From: Ceriagrion tenellum | Lineage: Eukaryota > Arthropoda > Insecta > Odonata > Coenagrionidae | Length of the DNA: 64,000 nucleotides | NCBI GenBank assembly: GCA_963169105.1 | Contig: OY720633.1 | Location: 157,867,780-157,931,779 of the forward strand | Direction: 5' to 3' | Part shown: positions 23,970 to 36,277 of the stretch, in pieces | Layout of the letters: each line of letters opens with the position of its first letter | How positions within the stretch are numbered: the first letter of the stretch is position 1 | Translations under genes and position numbers: made by a program | The notes under the pieces: model-generated | Told to the model about the DNA's origin: nothing | Seen by the model: the letters and a program-made list of their open reading frames with translations, nothing else | The model's database searches: none

Positions 23970-25085
23970 TCTTCTTCGAATTACCGTTTTCCTAATACGA
24001 ATATAATTCACTATGAAAAGTAAATTTAGGCTTAGTTGATGCACTGCACGAGTTTTCAATTTAATTTTCACACTCCTTTGGAATAAAAATCCTCCATCGA
24101 GATGGAAGCGCGAGAAAAATAATATTCTTATCAAAATATAAGAGTTCGATTGTATAGTAAACTTTCAGGCTTCACTTGGTGGGACAACATTGCGATGATT
24201 TTGAACGAATGTAATATTCCACATGGTATTGAGACTTAAATATAGGTTTCGACTGAAGACCTTGATATTGACTTAAGTCGAAACCTAGGTCGGAGTTGAC
24301 TGAATATGGGGTCGAGGAGCCGGTTTCCCATCTTACACGGATAAAATACTTTTTAGTCGAGCGAACTATATATTGTCTAGCAACGGTCAAGTCCTTCCCG
24401 TGCGAAAGTCATTTATTTTTTTACTTTTATTGAGCGTTTAAAAATAGTAAGGTTCTTTAACTTTACACTTTAGTGCTGACTCCATGATAAAATAATTTTT
24501 TTCCCGTTAATCTCCCATTTAAATTCGAACTTTTATTCGAACCCATTTAACTCTGAAGTTAAACGAATATATGTCTCCATATTTTGTGTTTGTAATGGAG
24601 CGATTCAACCTATTATTTCTACCTTATTAAGAGCTTTTACTTTTCCAAGCGCCCATTTGTCGTTCTTTTGATAATTATTAGAAGTATTACGACAACACGA
24701 ATATAGCAACCCATTTTCAGGATATTAAATCTTAAATCGGTAAAAGTGATCGTTAAATCTTATCACTGATTAAAGGAGTACAACCAAAATTAAGTATTTT
24801 ATCATTTTGAACGTATTTTTGTAATCCTTGGAATATATTATGTACCGTGGAAACTCAACGGTTATAATTTCAAAATTAATAACTTCCGGGCTGGCAAAGG
24901 TGTTTAAATACACGGACTCGAATTCTCTATTAATTCGTTTTATTGTCGTAACTTTTCCATGCTATGGTTTGCAAGGGTTTTCGGCGATCTATTCTAAAAC
25001 ACAGGTATCTCCCTCACCCACCTGAAAATACAAGAAAACTTCGTACTACACCTTTGCCGGGACATTATCGTGAGAATTCAGGCGT
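23970..25085 (-). repeat. Large palindrome, right B arm
   Basis: Reverse-complement partner of 20985-21640 (see the matching blocks there), somewhat longer because of unshared insertions. It contains a perfect 11-bp inverted repeat, AGGTTTCGACT at 24244-24254 and AGTCGAAACCT at 24276-24286, with a 21-base loop. Confidence 0.65.
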
Positions 25086-25139
25086 ACATAGTATTTGAAT
25101 TGATACCATAAGTACTCTGAAACGCACTACATAATAATA

Positions 25140-25421
25140 TATGAGGACCCCAAGGAAGTCAATGGGGTCTAAGTAACAAAATCGTTGTTTTGAGAAAACT
25201 TTAGTCAAAGTTGAAAATGTTTGGTACAACCCACTAAGTAGTTAAGAGGCATAACCCTAGATAGCATAGATCCCTAGATCCCTACCTAGAACCCTAGATC
25301 TGTTAATAAAATCACTTGGACAGCTTTACCATCTAAAAGATTTACATTTTCACATCCCATTCCTGTACCTAACATTTCTTTTTAACGTCACTTAGACCCC
25401 TTGACTTCTGGGGTCCACATA
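25140..25421. mobile_element. TA-flanked MITE, 282 bp
   Basis: The left end TATGAGGACCCCAAGGAAGT and the right end (reverse complement TATGTGGACCCCAGAAGTC) form terminal inverted repeats of about 30 bp that run into GGGGTCTAAGT. TA dinucleotides flank it at 25138-25139 and 25422-25423, as in Tc1/mariner-type insertion. The paralogous arm at 17690-17715 has the uninterrupted site. The interior holds several CCTAGAT motifs and no ORF. Confidence 0.85.
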
Positions 25422-25423
25422 TA

Positions 25424-25940
25424 AAATTTATGCAAATACTTGGAGCATGACAATTTTGTAAAGATGGACGTGAACTATCGAAGCAAATGAATTGGTCTTT
25501 ATTCTCCCCTCAGTTATTTATGCCACTTTTACAAATATAAAAATTTTGTCATGAGATTTCTACAAATAAACCAAGTTACGCCGATATTTCATTCGATTCC
25601 TCAACTCATTAATAATTATATGCTAGTTATTTCAAACTTGCATTCGACTCTAATTATTAATAAGGCTGGGAGTACTAAGAAACTCTGAGGCAACACGCTG
25701 AAATATGATACATTTTTTCCCGGGACGACATCAAAATAGATTTCATTATATAAGTTTCAGGTAAAATTTATGAAGAAAACATGCAGGATCAGTTACTACG
25801 AGATTAGCTTTCGATATGATTACCTTGGTGTCCTATGGTTCAATTACCTTTCCTAGCATTAGTTATTCCCAAGCGTGCTGACAACGGTGTTCATCAAATG
25901 CACCGACGCGTATTTTCAATATCGTCATTTGATAGTCGCG
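25424..25940 (+). repeat. Degenerate dispersed repeat family, copy 3
   Basis: Matches the reverse complement of 17155-17740 and, in its central and distal parts, 12300-12790 in direct orientation (GGCTGGGAGT, GAAACTCTGAGGC, ATTAGC.TTCGATATGATTACC, AGTCGCGACGTTTCAA). A SINE interrupts it at about 25970. Confidence 0.65.
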
Positions 25941-25969
25941 ACGTTTCAATGCCATTGTGTTCGGAGTTA

Positions 25970-26168
25970 TATTTTATTTATTTATTTATCTTTACTACCC
26001 CGAATACAGCACAATGGGCCAGTTTACGTCGGGTGAATAACAGTAACAACGTACGAGACACAAACACCCATGTCCTGGGCAGAAAATATTTTACCCAGGC
26101 GGGACTCGAACCCCGCGACCCTCGGGTTGGCAGGCGAGGACTTTACCCCGCCGCCACCGGGGCCGACA
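25970..26168 (-). mobile_element. tRNA-derived SINE, copy 1
   Basis: On the minus strand the tRNA-like head starts near 26168 with an A-box-like TGGCGGCGGGG. A perfect B box, GGTTCGAGTCC (plus-strand 26102-26112), follows in a B-arm-like context. The non-tRNA body carries CTGCCCAGGACATGGGTGTTTG, and the tail is a TAAA/TTTA tetranucleotide run at 25972-25994. The same body block is in the copy at 58.14 kb. The 82-codon frame across the head is not a gene. Confidence 0.85.
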
Positions 26169-26186
26169 GATATATTGAGGCCCGTG

Positions 26187-26790
26187 GTATCTATCACATC
26201 AATCTGGCTGGAAACCTTATGATACTCCGTTCTATGCATTCGCAGGGACATTTTGGTGATATTAGGGCGCATTTAAAAATGTGAATCGATATCATACGTG
26301 GTCTGTACTACACCATATCATCCTTACAATTATCGATTAATATGAATTAATTATAGAGAGAAGATTTTGAAAAATTGTCCGTGAACTATCAAATAAATCG
26401 ATCTAGTATTTGACTCCCCTTCATTTTTTTTAAATGAAACTTTGTTAAAAAAAGGTATCTATTATTATTAAAATTCTCTAAATAAATCTACTTACGCCGT
26501 TTTAGCATTTAATTCCTCAGCTCAACAGTAGGCCAGAATGTTGATTTTTTTCAAAGATTCCTTCGACTCTAACTAAGGATAAGGCTGGGAGTCCTTAGAA
26601 ACTCTTGAGGCAACACGATTAACTAAGATTAATATATGGCAGGATACGACATCAATTTAGCTTTTCATACACACAAATTTCAGGTAACATTTTTAAAAGA
26701 AAATATGCGGAACATAAAAGTACGAAATTAGCCATAGATATGATTAGCTCGCTTTAGATTCCGATAGCGGCGCGACATTTTTTCGTTTGG
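26187..26790 (+). repeat. Degenerate dispersed repeat family, copy 4
   Basis: Direct-orientation match to 12121-12720: CTGGAAAC, CGCAGGGACATTTTGG, TTAGGGC, AAGGATAAGGCTGGGAGTCC, TATGGCAG, TACGAAATTAGCC and GATATGATTAGC occur in the same order. It may be continuous with copy 3, split by the SINE. Confidence 0.65.
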
Positions 26791-29700
26791 GTCCACAACA
26801 CACGACCAGATTTTACGAATTACAGGGGACTGTATTTTTAACAGAAATATTTTTTCATGATATAACTTTTAACAATGTATTATATATAAGCGTACCAGTG
26901 TCTCCTTCATTGGATAGAGTTTGTCATGGAAAATATATCGTTTAAGTGGGGCTTCAATGGAAGTAGTTATTTGAAGCCATAGTTAAGTGGTCCTGATTGA
27001 ATGAGCTTACACTACAAAAAAATCAGAATTTGTAACATCAAAATATTAATAATTACCCAAAACTACAAAACTGAAGGTAGTTACAAGCAAGAATGCCAAA
27101 TAGAAACTATCAGATAGTGTAAATAATCTTGATAAATAAGCTTGATTTAGTAACATTCCCTTAAGACAGCCAAAGCCTACTACTCAAGTCATAATTAATG
27201 GCAAATACCACAAGACATAACATCAATCAAATTTATCAACTATGAATAAATGTATACTTATATATGCAGAGTTTAACACAATGGAAATCAATAAAACATC
27301 CATTTATTCAATTTATGAAAATAATATTCCAATTGATTCGTGGAGTATATCCGCATTTGGAACTTGACCACGCATTATTACGCTAACGCTTAATTTTACA
27401 TTCACCCGTTGGGAATGAAGTACCCACGCGGTATTTCTCCAAGATGGCGCCAAGATGAGTGCCTAAGATTGAACATTGATATTTATATCAGGTCTCATAT
27501 TACCAGTCTCTTATACGAGACCTAAGCATATTTACCCATGCATTTTCTGTGCACAAAATGTTGAATGACTGAGAAATTGAGATATCAGAATATTTGAAGA
27601 GCCAATATATTTCCACCTCCTCCACACTATCTCGAGGAAAAATAAGCAAGATGGAGTAATTGAAAGTATACTATCCTTTGCGCTTGACTGTCTCTACTAT
27701 GAGTAGTGTATTTCAAATTAAACATATGAATAAGTGATCAAGGAGTATGACTAACATTGACAGGTCAATACCATTGATATAAGCACAACAGGATCTATGA
27801 AAAAGGAATTTATCCAAAGTATTGCATGCAATGCATTTAAAAAAGTCCAAATTGTACAATTTCTTTTTGAAAAAGTTTTTACATACCTCAAATATTTCAC
27901 AGTGAAATAGGAAGCTCGAAAATTAATCGTCAGAATATCCCATGGAGCAAGAGACCAATGCATTGGTCTCTTGATCCCATACAGCAATCACAATATCCTA
28001 GCAGCTGGGATAAGGGCCCAGGTCCTTGGTAAGGAAAGACAATGCATGAAAACAAATATCACATCAAAATACATCTGTGATGCATATCTGAAGCTTTCCA
28101 TGCAAGGTATTGAAGTTAACGCAGATCAGTACACATGAGAAAACTTAAATACACAATACCAATGGTGAATGATAATCATCGAAGTCCAATTTATGGAATA
28201 TCCAGCTGAACTATAGTTTACCTAATTAAACAATTCAGACAAACTACTCACCGATGAGTTGGTTGTACTATATCAAGGATTAGTATATGGCATGAAGCTT
28301 CAGAAGAAATGGATTCCCAGGTTTTATGTGCCTCTTTTGACTTGGTATAATCTATGTGAAAATATGGCATTGGGCATAATTTTCAAATCTCTATCGATGA
28401 CCAATAATCTACAATCAATGCTCAAGGCAAGCTTCAAAATGTTTGTTGGCATACAAGCTTTGAATGGTGGGCAACCTGTTTGGACTATCTTCATCTCTTT
28501 TGATGATTCATTATTTATTATAAATACAAATAAAATTAATATATTTATATCATAAAACTTTCATTTTATAAATGTTTACAAGTGGATTCATTAACATTTT
28601 TTTTCCTCCAAATAGTACAAATCACAGATGACTCAAGCATTCCATGTCCACCTGCTTGGGAAGAGGAAATCAAATAGGACTGGGGGATGTGTGCATGCAA
28701 AAGAGAGAATATCTTTCCGCTATGAATTTTTCATTGCATCATCCAGCTCCGTTTTGTAGTTAGTAAACACAGCCATCCACGATATTTTTCTAATTTCTAA
28801 CAACACTTCCAACACACTGACTAACGTGACACAACGCATTTTAAGCCCAAATTGCCAATAACTATACACATATTGCAGAAATATCACAATAGACATCCGT
28901 GTAGGCTATCTCAGAAAATGTATAATAATTTATATCATTGAAATCCGCTTCAACACCATTCAACATTCGTCTCGACTACTTAAGGATATGATTGTATAAA
29001 GCAATATTTCAAACCAGAACGAACCAACAAACTTCATTTGACAAAATAATCATCGCCATTCACTTGGACGAAAACAATCACACAATTTACCCTCAAACAA
29101 AAGAATAAGCCTTGACATGGCCAAAAATTCAAATAACTACGTCTATTTCAACTAGTTATCACTTGCATTAAACGTAGATGGGTTCATTATTGTCGCAAAG
29201 TGACTCTTGGTATGACAAGTTTCATTCAAATTAAAAAACACTTCAATATTTATCCTTTATTGAGGACGTAAAAAAACCACACTTAATAATCAGAAGCAAA
29301 CCTAAATCACCAACAACATTTAAATTGACATAGAATCCAAATCTCAAGTTAGACATTTGATGGAAGGACGTTATAGTTGCTGCTATCAGTCATCTCCGAC
29401 ATTTGTTACGCAATTGTAAGTTACGCAATTGTAATTGGATTCCGTATACCTGTCACAACACACAATCTCAATAGATGAAGCATGACTCTTATTAATCTTA
29501 ATATGTTAATACATCGCCACGATAACACACACAATCCATCACAGCGCATAAGTAACATTTGTAAGCACAGGTATGCCACAATAAACACTGCCGCTTAATC
29601 ACACGAGGAACCTTTCCACTATCCTCAGCAATTATGACATCCACGTCCTTACAGAAACGAGATTTAAAACTTCCAACTGCAATTAAAAGTGAAAACAAAT

Positions 29701-30469
29701 CGCTACAATAGGATAGGTTGCGACAATTGGATACTATAATTAATCAAAAGAATACGCGTTATTGAAATACTATTCCAATACATTAATGAACTGCAATCTA
29801 GGCCTCCAATTATAATTAAAGTCAAGAATGGTGTGTTATATTTCATTTATAGTATGTAAAACATTCCAAACGACGATAGCTATTCAAATAACAATCAATT
29901 AAGAAACAAAAACAAACCCACCTTCGAAAGCTATTGGCCGCTTCGAAAGATATTTTGTTGTGTATTGTAAGCCGAGGATGCGAGCGTGAGGCAAAATACG
30001 TTCGAACTTTGGTTACAAAATAGGCACCGGCAATTGTTTTCGAAGTATTACCCACAATTCAGGGGGAATGATTCTAACGGTCGAAGGTTAAGTTATAAAA
30101 TCGGCCCCCTGATTTCATGTCATACGTTCAATGTCGTTATTCTCGTTGACAACCGATATTGCTTCAATTTAACACATAAATAGCAACGGAAGGGAAGGAA
30201 TATGAGAGGACATTTCGTCCAAGGGATTGAAAAAGACTGTGATATCGCGTGAGGAGTCGAATGCACCGTAATATTTTTCATAGCCCGAGCATCGAGTGTT
30301 AGAACATAGACTGGCGGAGCTTATCGCGGAGTTGATGAACTATCGTAGCGAAAGTGGCGCCGCTCGATTCGTGACACGACTTTTGTAAGATACAGTACAA
30401 TATATTTTTGGTTAACCCTTACAGTGGATATTATTCAGGCTCCTGACCATCCTCGCGCATCGCGCGCAA
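26791..30469. other. No gene recognised in 3.7 kb
   Basis: AT-rich. The longest open frame is 98 codons at 28259-28555 (+), without a recognisable domain. Around 29930-30400 the base composition is more balanced, but no exon could be supported. Confidence 0.5.
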
Positions 30470-31125
30470 AAATACCTACTCCAGAGTAAACGCCCCAGCG
30501 GAGGGTATGCCTTCAAGAAACTCACGTCCATCCATCGGAGCCGATCGCTGGGTTTTCTATCGGGCTTTGCCTTGACTTTTCAGTTCGCTGTATTTTCATT
30601 TTAGAAACTACAGTTTTTGAGGCTTGAGGGACTGGCGAAATAGCCGCGTTGGTTAAGGCCAAGGTCGCTGTGATAGCAGAGATTGAGGCGGAATTTTAAT
30701 CTTCATTGTCGATTATTTTTGCAATGAGCAATTTCATATGGATCTGGTGAGATCGGGTATTAACTCCTAGGTGGCACTCTTTATATAAGCACAATGCATA
30801 AGGTTGGCATGAGATAAAACGAATTTTGCAGTCAGTCATAAACATTTGATTCAACATAAATGATGTATACTATCTAGCTACTCAGCCACTTCTCACAGAA
30901 ATTAAGAATCCAAATTAACAGTTATTGGATTTTTTGACTTTATAATGGTTTACTGAAATGTCTCATTTTAATGAAATATCCACCCATTGAATTATACTCT
31001 CTTGATAGCCGAATGGCTACCATAGCATTCCATAGTTGCCATATTCTCTTAAACAGAGAGAATATTAGTAGTGGATCAATTGGTTTAATTGATATTAATT
31101 GTTTACCCCTCGTCATCTAACGATT
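30470..31125 (+). repeat. Left terminal inverted repeat of the Tc1-like element
   Basis: Reverse complement of 40390-41045 with moderate divergence and several small indels. Similarity fades outward of about 30470 and inward of about 31125. Confidence 0.8.
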
Positions 31126-31497
31126 ATTTATAATAATATACACCAGTAGGAAAGGCACTTAGCTTATATCTAGCTAAAAAAGTTATGAAAATATAGTTCA
31201 ACTTCATTTACATTGTTAGGAAAATATTTTGGAAGCGAGTGAAAAAGCTTGACGGCTTTCCACGTAATGGGTGTGCAAACGACAGCATATTATAAGAGTC
31301 AGGGAGAGGTAGCGATATAAGTATTTATGGCATATAGTCTGAGGAGTATCATAATTATAGACTTACGACGGGAAGCGATATAACCCCTTCCAAATCGCCT
31401 GCTAGCGCGCCAATGAATACACACGCTTAGCAGGCGAAGTATATATTTGAGGAAGAGGATGTTAAAGCGTAAATCTACAAGCAATTATTTCAATTGT

Positions 31498-32000
31498 TTA
31501 ATACATTGTTACGTTCCCACCCAGGTCTATTACTTGCTGCAACCGACGAAGCATTAATGCGACAATATTTTCGCATACCTGAGGCCGCCGACGAAACGAT
31601 TCCCACAACTCACGCGCATACGCCTCCACTGTTATTACCCCCCTTGGTTCCCACTCCTGAATTATTATGCCCCACAAGTTTTCTTTTGGGTTAAGGTCAG
31701 GTAAATCAGCCGGCCATAGTTCAGCCAAAATTTCATCGTTCCTACGGAAGAAGACCTTAACAACAGAGGCTGTTTGCAGAGAGCAGTTATCATGGATTAA
31801 TGTCACCTCTACCTCTGGAACGACTTCTCCGACAAACGGCTTCAAGTGGCTTCTAAAATGAAGACATGGTCTCCTGCGGTCATCTAGGTGTGGTTCGTTC
31901 GAGAGGTCCTAGGCCGGCCGAAGTCATGCACCTCCAAAAGCTTGGCGATACTCGTTCTGATCATCTATTCCCCAGGATGCTCGGAGATTCGTCACTAACA
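31498..32000 (-). pseudogene. Tc1-like transposase, C-terminal catalytic half
   Basis: The clean frame 31845-31498 has TLIHDNCSLQTA, with Asp in the HDN block; then WPADLPDLNPKENLWG with the catalytic Glu; then a C-terminal helix ending IVALMLRRLQQVIDLGG. That ending is characteristic of Tc1-type DDE_3 proteins. Upstream, a broken frame around 31985 to 31850 contains SDES, resembling the first catalytic Asp block (SDESRF), followed by stops. The N-terminal half appears to lie at 40025-39750, beyond the nested insertions. Confidence 0.75.
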
Positions 32001-32712
32001 AGAGAGAACCCATTAAAATTGCGCAAATAGAAATTAAAAAATATGATATTTTAATTCTACGTAATATTGTTTAAAATGTTTGCTGTTTATAAAAATGTTC
32101 TCTTCTTCTACTATTAAATACAGTAAAAGAAAAAAGATACATTCTAAATTTATTTCAAGTCATGTACTAAAAACGGTGATAGTGTCAAATCATTTTGAGT
32201 AAGAAATTTGGCGATATGGCTTTAAGTATTCTTGAATATTAGTCAATTAAAAAAATCTACTCGCGATAACCTATCAGTTTTGCCTTTTGGGAAAAACCTA
32301 ATCCTGACAATCTGCAGGAAAGGAATGAGTACATTTATAATTGAATGCACGTAAACTTGCGGCGCCATTTGCGCGCCACTATGATAGGCGCAGTTAGGTC
32401 GTTAATTGCCAAGTTCGGGCGCCAAATCATTATGACCAACAGATAACCGAATTATGGGATAAACCCGCCTTTCCCTCGGATAGCGTCAGTGGAGATGAAT
32501 TTCCAGGGTTGGATGAAGAAGGTATACGGAAATGATTCTCAGAATCACAGGGATAATTGTTAACAATAAGGGTACGAAAGCGGACTACCAGCCTCCTCGT
32601 GGCGTACCTGGTAACGGCTCTGCCGGCCAATGGTGGACGTCTGCATGTGGGGCTAACCACCCCCCGGCCCCTAGTGGAGTTGGGTGGGGCAATAACATTT
32701 ATGACACCAAGA
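32001..32712. other. Unassigned segment inside the Tc1-like element
   Basis: No recognisable gene. A frame at about 32427-32540 (+) reads an acidic stretch (DSVSGDEFPGLDEEG) that might be a transposase N-terminus, but it is too short to assign. Confidence 0.3.
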
Positions 32713-34376
32713 GCCTTATTCTGAACGGAATTGCGACCGCGCTATATGCCAGAATTTCGACCCAGCGCGCTGTTTCCATGGTAATTGCGACCCAGTCGCT
32801 ATTCGGTATTCTGAACATTTATAATGGCCACCGGAAGTCGAAATTTAAAGCGCGGTCGCAATTCGGTATTCTGAACGGTGAATAGCGACCGGCCGGGTCG
32901 CAATTATATAGCGCGCTCTCGGAGACTGGGCAATTATGAATAGCGACGGCTAGTTCTCATGCACTCGGCAGAATATCCGCATTTCGCAACGATTTCAAGC
33001 ATTTTTCAGTGTTTAAATGAAAAACTTTCAATTAATTAAGGACCCAAAATCGCTTCTATGGCGCCATGATGATATGTTTTTGAGATCACAATCGTTTATA
33101 TGCCAATTAGATGCGTGTTATACAAACAATTAACAAAATCTATTCCTATTTTCCTCTGGCCACTGGATAATGTCACTTTGAAAAATAATTATTTCATACT
33201 CTTATGAAATTCGCTAGCAAGGGGCAAGTATAGCATCGCTAGTCATATAAGTAAATAGCTACAAGTCTTGGATCTCGGCTATATGCTAGATATTTATAAG
33301 TACGTATGTACGCACAATAAATACACAAGGGTTGAATTTCAAGGAGTGCTCCAATTCAAATGACCTTGCAGTGCTAACCACGTATTTTAATGATAACGGT
33401 GAGTAAAAACAACACGTAAAAAGTACAATGAAGCCCTGCGAGACGTATGAAAGTCACGAAAAATAACGTTGCCCGCAATGTCATATGAATCATATAGTGT
33501 CATCCAATACAAACACTTTTGGAATTTACTAACTAGCTAATAACCAATACTTAAAAATGCAGTGTATTAGTTTCTCTCCCATTCTAAATGAGGCCGAAGA
33601 TAAAAACTTTCTATGCCCACCTCTCGCTCTCATTGGGGTCTAGTGGTTATCCCATTATGCGCTTTAACAATATGCAGTGAGACTGTTGAGACCTCCCAGC
33701 CCATTACTGCCAACACAAAACATGATCACTGAGTGGAATAATGTACATTGCAATACTGGTAGTCCTCTATCGAAGGAAAACTGACAAATTTGCATGTAAA
33801 ACAGTGTCTGCGGATAAAGTGCATACGTCGACGCTACGAAAGGTATTCAATAACGGACACTGCTTTCCCAAAACTGACACAGAAAGGATCACTTCATATG
33901 TTATTTAATCATAAGGATAGCAGGCATAATTAACATTTAAAAAAACATATTTTAATGCAAATCTCATACCATCAGTGGACTCACGCTTGCATGTTAGCCT
34001 TGATGTCTACATTCACCGTTCCGCAATATTAATTTCGTCAGTCATTTATCAGAATATATGACTTTGTGCATTAATGCATGTTTTACAGCTTATAATACGT
34101 AATAAGTATAATAGTTATAATTTAATGTATTTATGAGTTGAAAAAAGTCCTACATTACAATCGGGAGATAATATTTCATCAAAGGGAGAGAGAAATAACC
34201 ACAAGCTTGCATCTCATTGGCTGCTGAATTTTTAGTTGAATATGACTGAAGAAGTTTTCATACAGGAAGGGGCGGGCTTTATTATAGCCCACCTCCATTC
34301 AGAATACCGATCCGCGCTGTTCTGAGCCTTGGAATAGCGCGAGCTTCGTCTAGCGACCCAGATTCAGAATAAGGCC
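32713..34376. mobile_element. Putative non-autonomous element with GCCTTATTCTGAA ends
   Basis: The left end GCCTTATTCTGAA (32713) and right end (reverse complement GGCCTTATTCTGAA, 34376) are inverted repeats. CCAAGA lies just outside both (32707-32712 and 34377-34382) as a possible target duplication. Inverted subterminal copies of GGTATTCTGAA occur at about 32809 and 32864 (plus) and 34297 (minus), each near GCGACC/GCGCG motifs. The interior of about 1.2 kb is AT-rich without a transposase. The 6-bp duplication and short ends make this tentative. Confidence 0.5.
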
Positions 34377-34878
34377 CCAAGAAGGGAGCTCGTATGGAGT
34401 GGACGGAAACCCTAAGGGGGGACCTCCTCGCATGCTGTGCTGCCAGCGAGCCGAATCGCAGGGGCATATGGCAAGGATACAGTCTCTGTGGTGTGAGATA
34501 CATCCTGAACAAAACCATCTTTCGCAGCAGAATCTGCGCGACTATGCCAACCACCTGCGTAAAAAGGAAACTCCCTAACAACGGCCTGTTCAGAGAAATG
34601 AAATTACCGGCCAGACCACCCTCCCCGACACAATCAGTCTCTCCACAGGCAGTTTTGACAGCCACTGCACCGTCGGTACCGCCGACAAGTAAGGAGGAAG
34701 TAGATCAGGCCGACTCTGAACTCCGAAGGCGGTTGTCCAATGAAATCACCTATGATGTAGGATAAGCCAGGAGGGATATCCATCGTAAGATCTCTCTGCG
34801 GAGTAACGTCCTGACCAGGAAAATGGCTTTATCGACGAAATCCTTACGGAGACGTCGGACCTCTATACGGTTAACTGC

Positions 34879-35631
34879 GTGGTCTACGCTGCTGCCAAAA
34901 TAATGGCCAACTCCCAAAAGCCCACCTCTTGGGAGGACAAAGAGGCAAAACGGCTTGAACAGTTGGAGGCCAAGATCACGCTGGCGAGACGGCAGGCTTC
35001 GAGGATTCAGTGTGTGATGGAATATATGAAATCTGGGCGGGCTTCCACATCCAAAGTCCGGCGCATAGCACGCAGCCTCAGATTTCACCATCATACACTG
35101 AACAAGAACGTGCTGCTTACCATTAAGCAGCACGCGGATGATAGAGTTCGGGCACTCACCATGGCCCGGAAAAAGCTCCTCAAGAGGAGTAAGACCGTGA
35201 GAGAGAACTCAACCTTCCTCCTTCACCCGTTCCGTCTCTTTCGACTACCTCAGTCTGTCGTCGAATCTCCGCCACCCGTCCAAGAGGTGGAACGTTTCTG
35301 GAAGGATATCTATGAATCGCCGAAGCCATTCAACGGAGACACTCCGGTCATAGACCTCTTTAAAAATTTTTGTGATTGCCACCTACACGAAGTGGATGGA
35401 CCTCTTTCAGTCACAGAGAGTGATGTGAAGACGGACTTCTCTGGCAAGGAGAATTTCTCGGCTCCAGGAATGGATGCCGTGAATAACTTATGGTGGAAGA
35501 AGTTCACTTCCACCTACCAACACCTCGCCAGAATCTTCACGTCCTTTCTTTCGGGTAGAGAAGAAATTCCACCGTGGCTGACTGAGGGACGCACGGTTCT
35601 AATACCTAAGAAGGGACTTGTCCAATCCTAA
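34879..35631 (+). pseudogene. R2/R4-group LINE: pre-RT and RT fingers
   Basis: 250 codons. A basic linker carries LEAKITLARRQASRIQ. RT motif 1 follows as ENFSAPGMDAVNNLWWKKF, then ARIFTSFLSGREEIPPWLTEGRTVLIPKKG, which is diagnostic for the RT fingers of this LINE group. The expected next block (NYRP) appears just after 35631 in a different frame (KNYRPKT), so there is a one-base lesion there. The remaining fingers and motif A are in the frame at 35732-35930. Confidence 0.85.
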
Positions 35632-35731
35632 GAACTACCGCCCTAAAACCTGACTCAACACTGTATACAAGTCGTTCACCTCCATCTTCAGCGACCTCAT
35701 CCTCCACCAGGTCCAGCCGGTTTGGGAGGAA

Positions 35732-35932
35732 GTGTACGAGCAGAGGGGTTCAAAGCGTGGAATCGCAAGATGTAAAGCCAACCTGCTCATTGATAGATGC
35801 ATATGCAAGGATGCCATTCAGCGTAAGCGCAACCTATCAATGGCCTGGGTGGACTGCAGAAAGGCGTTTGACACCACTTCACATGAGCTCATTGTAACCA
35901 TGTTGAAGTTCATGAAAGTCCACTCAGAGGTA
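35732..35932 (+). pseudogene. R2/R4-group LINE: RT motif A segment
   Basis: Reads KRGIARCKANLLIDRCI, then LSMAWVDCRKAFDTTSHELI, with motif A Asp intact, then MLKFMKVHSEV, where the MITE at 35933 interrupts. The open frame runs to 36157, but everything after 35932 is MITE sequence. Confidence 0.85.
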
Positions 35933-36277
35933 GAGTACAGCCGCGTTGAAATGGTCCTGTGTAAGATTTTTGCGCAGCCCCTCCCTGTCCTCGGCTACCC
36001 CCACTCCGGTCTCCTTCCTTCCCCTACCGTGCCTCCCCTACCAGCGTCACTTCATCGTAGTTGCCATCTCTCGTCGTTTCGGTTCTCTCTCAATTTTGAG
36101 CGCTTGAATTTGATACTGTTTGATACCGGAGTGAAGAAAACTGGCAACACTCTTTGACTCTCCTCCAATGTGGGAGTGAGAAAGTAAAAAGAGGGAAGTA
36201 ATGCCGGGAGGTGGGGTAGGTAGTCGTAGCTCCACCCACCGTTCACCGAGAAGGACCATTTAAACGCGGCTCTACCA
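35933..36277. mobile_element. 345-bp TA-flanked MITE inside the LINE RT
   Basis: TA at 35931-35932 and 36278-36279 flank a segment whose ends share the inverted block AGCCGCGTT.AAATGGTCCT (about 35938-35958 and, reversed, 36252-36272). Removing the segment and one TA joins the LINE frame exactly, HSEV to VSRIQRLIPLW, which strongly supports these boundaries. The extreme termini match imperfectly. No ORF. The TA duplication suggests Tc1/mariner mobilisation. Confidence 0.8.

Noticed and set aside
25255..25305. CCCTAGAT motifs resembling telomeric repeats
   Set aside because: Only a few irregular copies inside a MITE. They do not form a telomeric array and differ from the insect TTAGG unit.
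26024..26284. ORFs across the tRNA-like region at 26.1 kb, and a possible true tRNA gene
   Set aside because: The A and B boxes belong to a SINE with a shared non-tRNA body and a repetitive tail. The head does not fold as a complete tRNA by inspection.
28259..28555. 98-codon plus-strand ORF
   Set aside because: No recognisable domain, AT-rich surroundings, and no splice or promoter signals. It cannot be separated from chance.
34394..34765. 123-codon ORF proposed as the LINE N-terminal protein
   Set aside because: The conserved N-terminal words (MARIQSLWCEIHP, LRDYANHLRKKE) are in another frame of the same stretch, so this ORF is a shadow.
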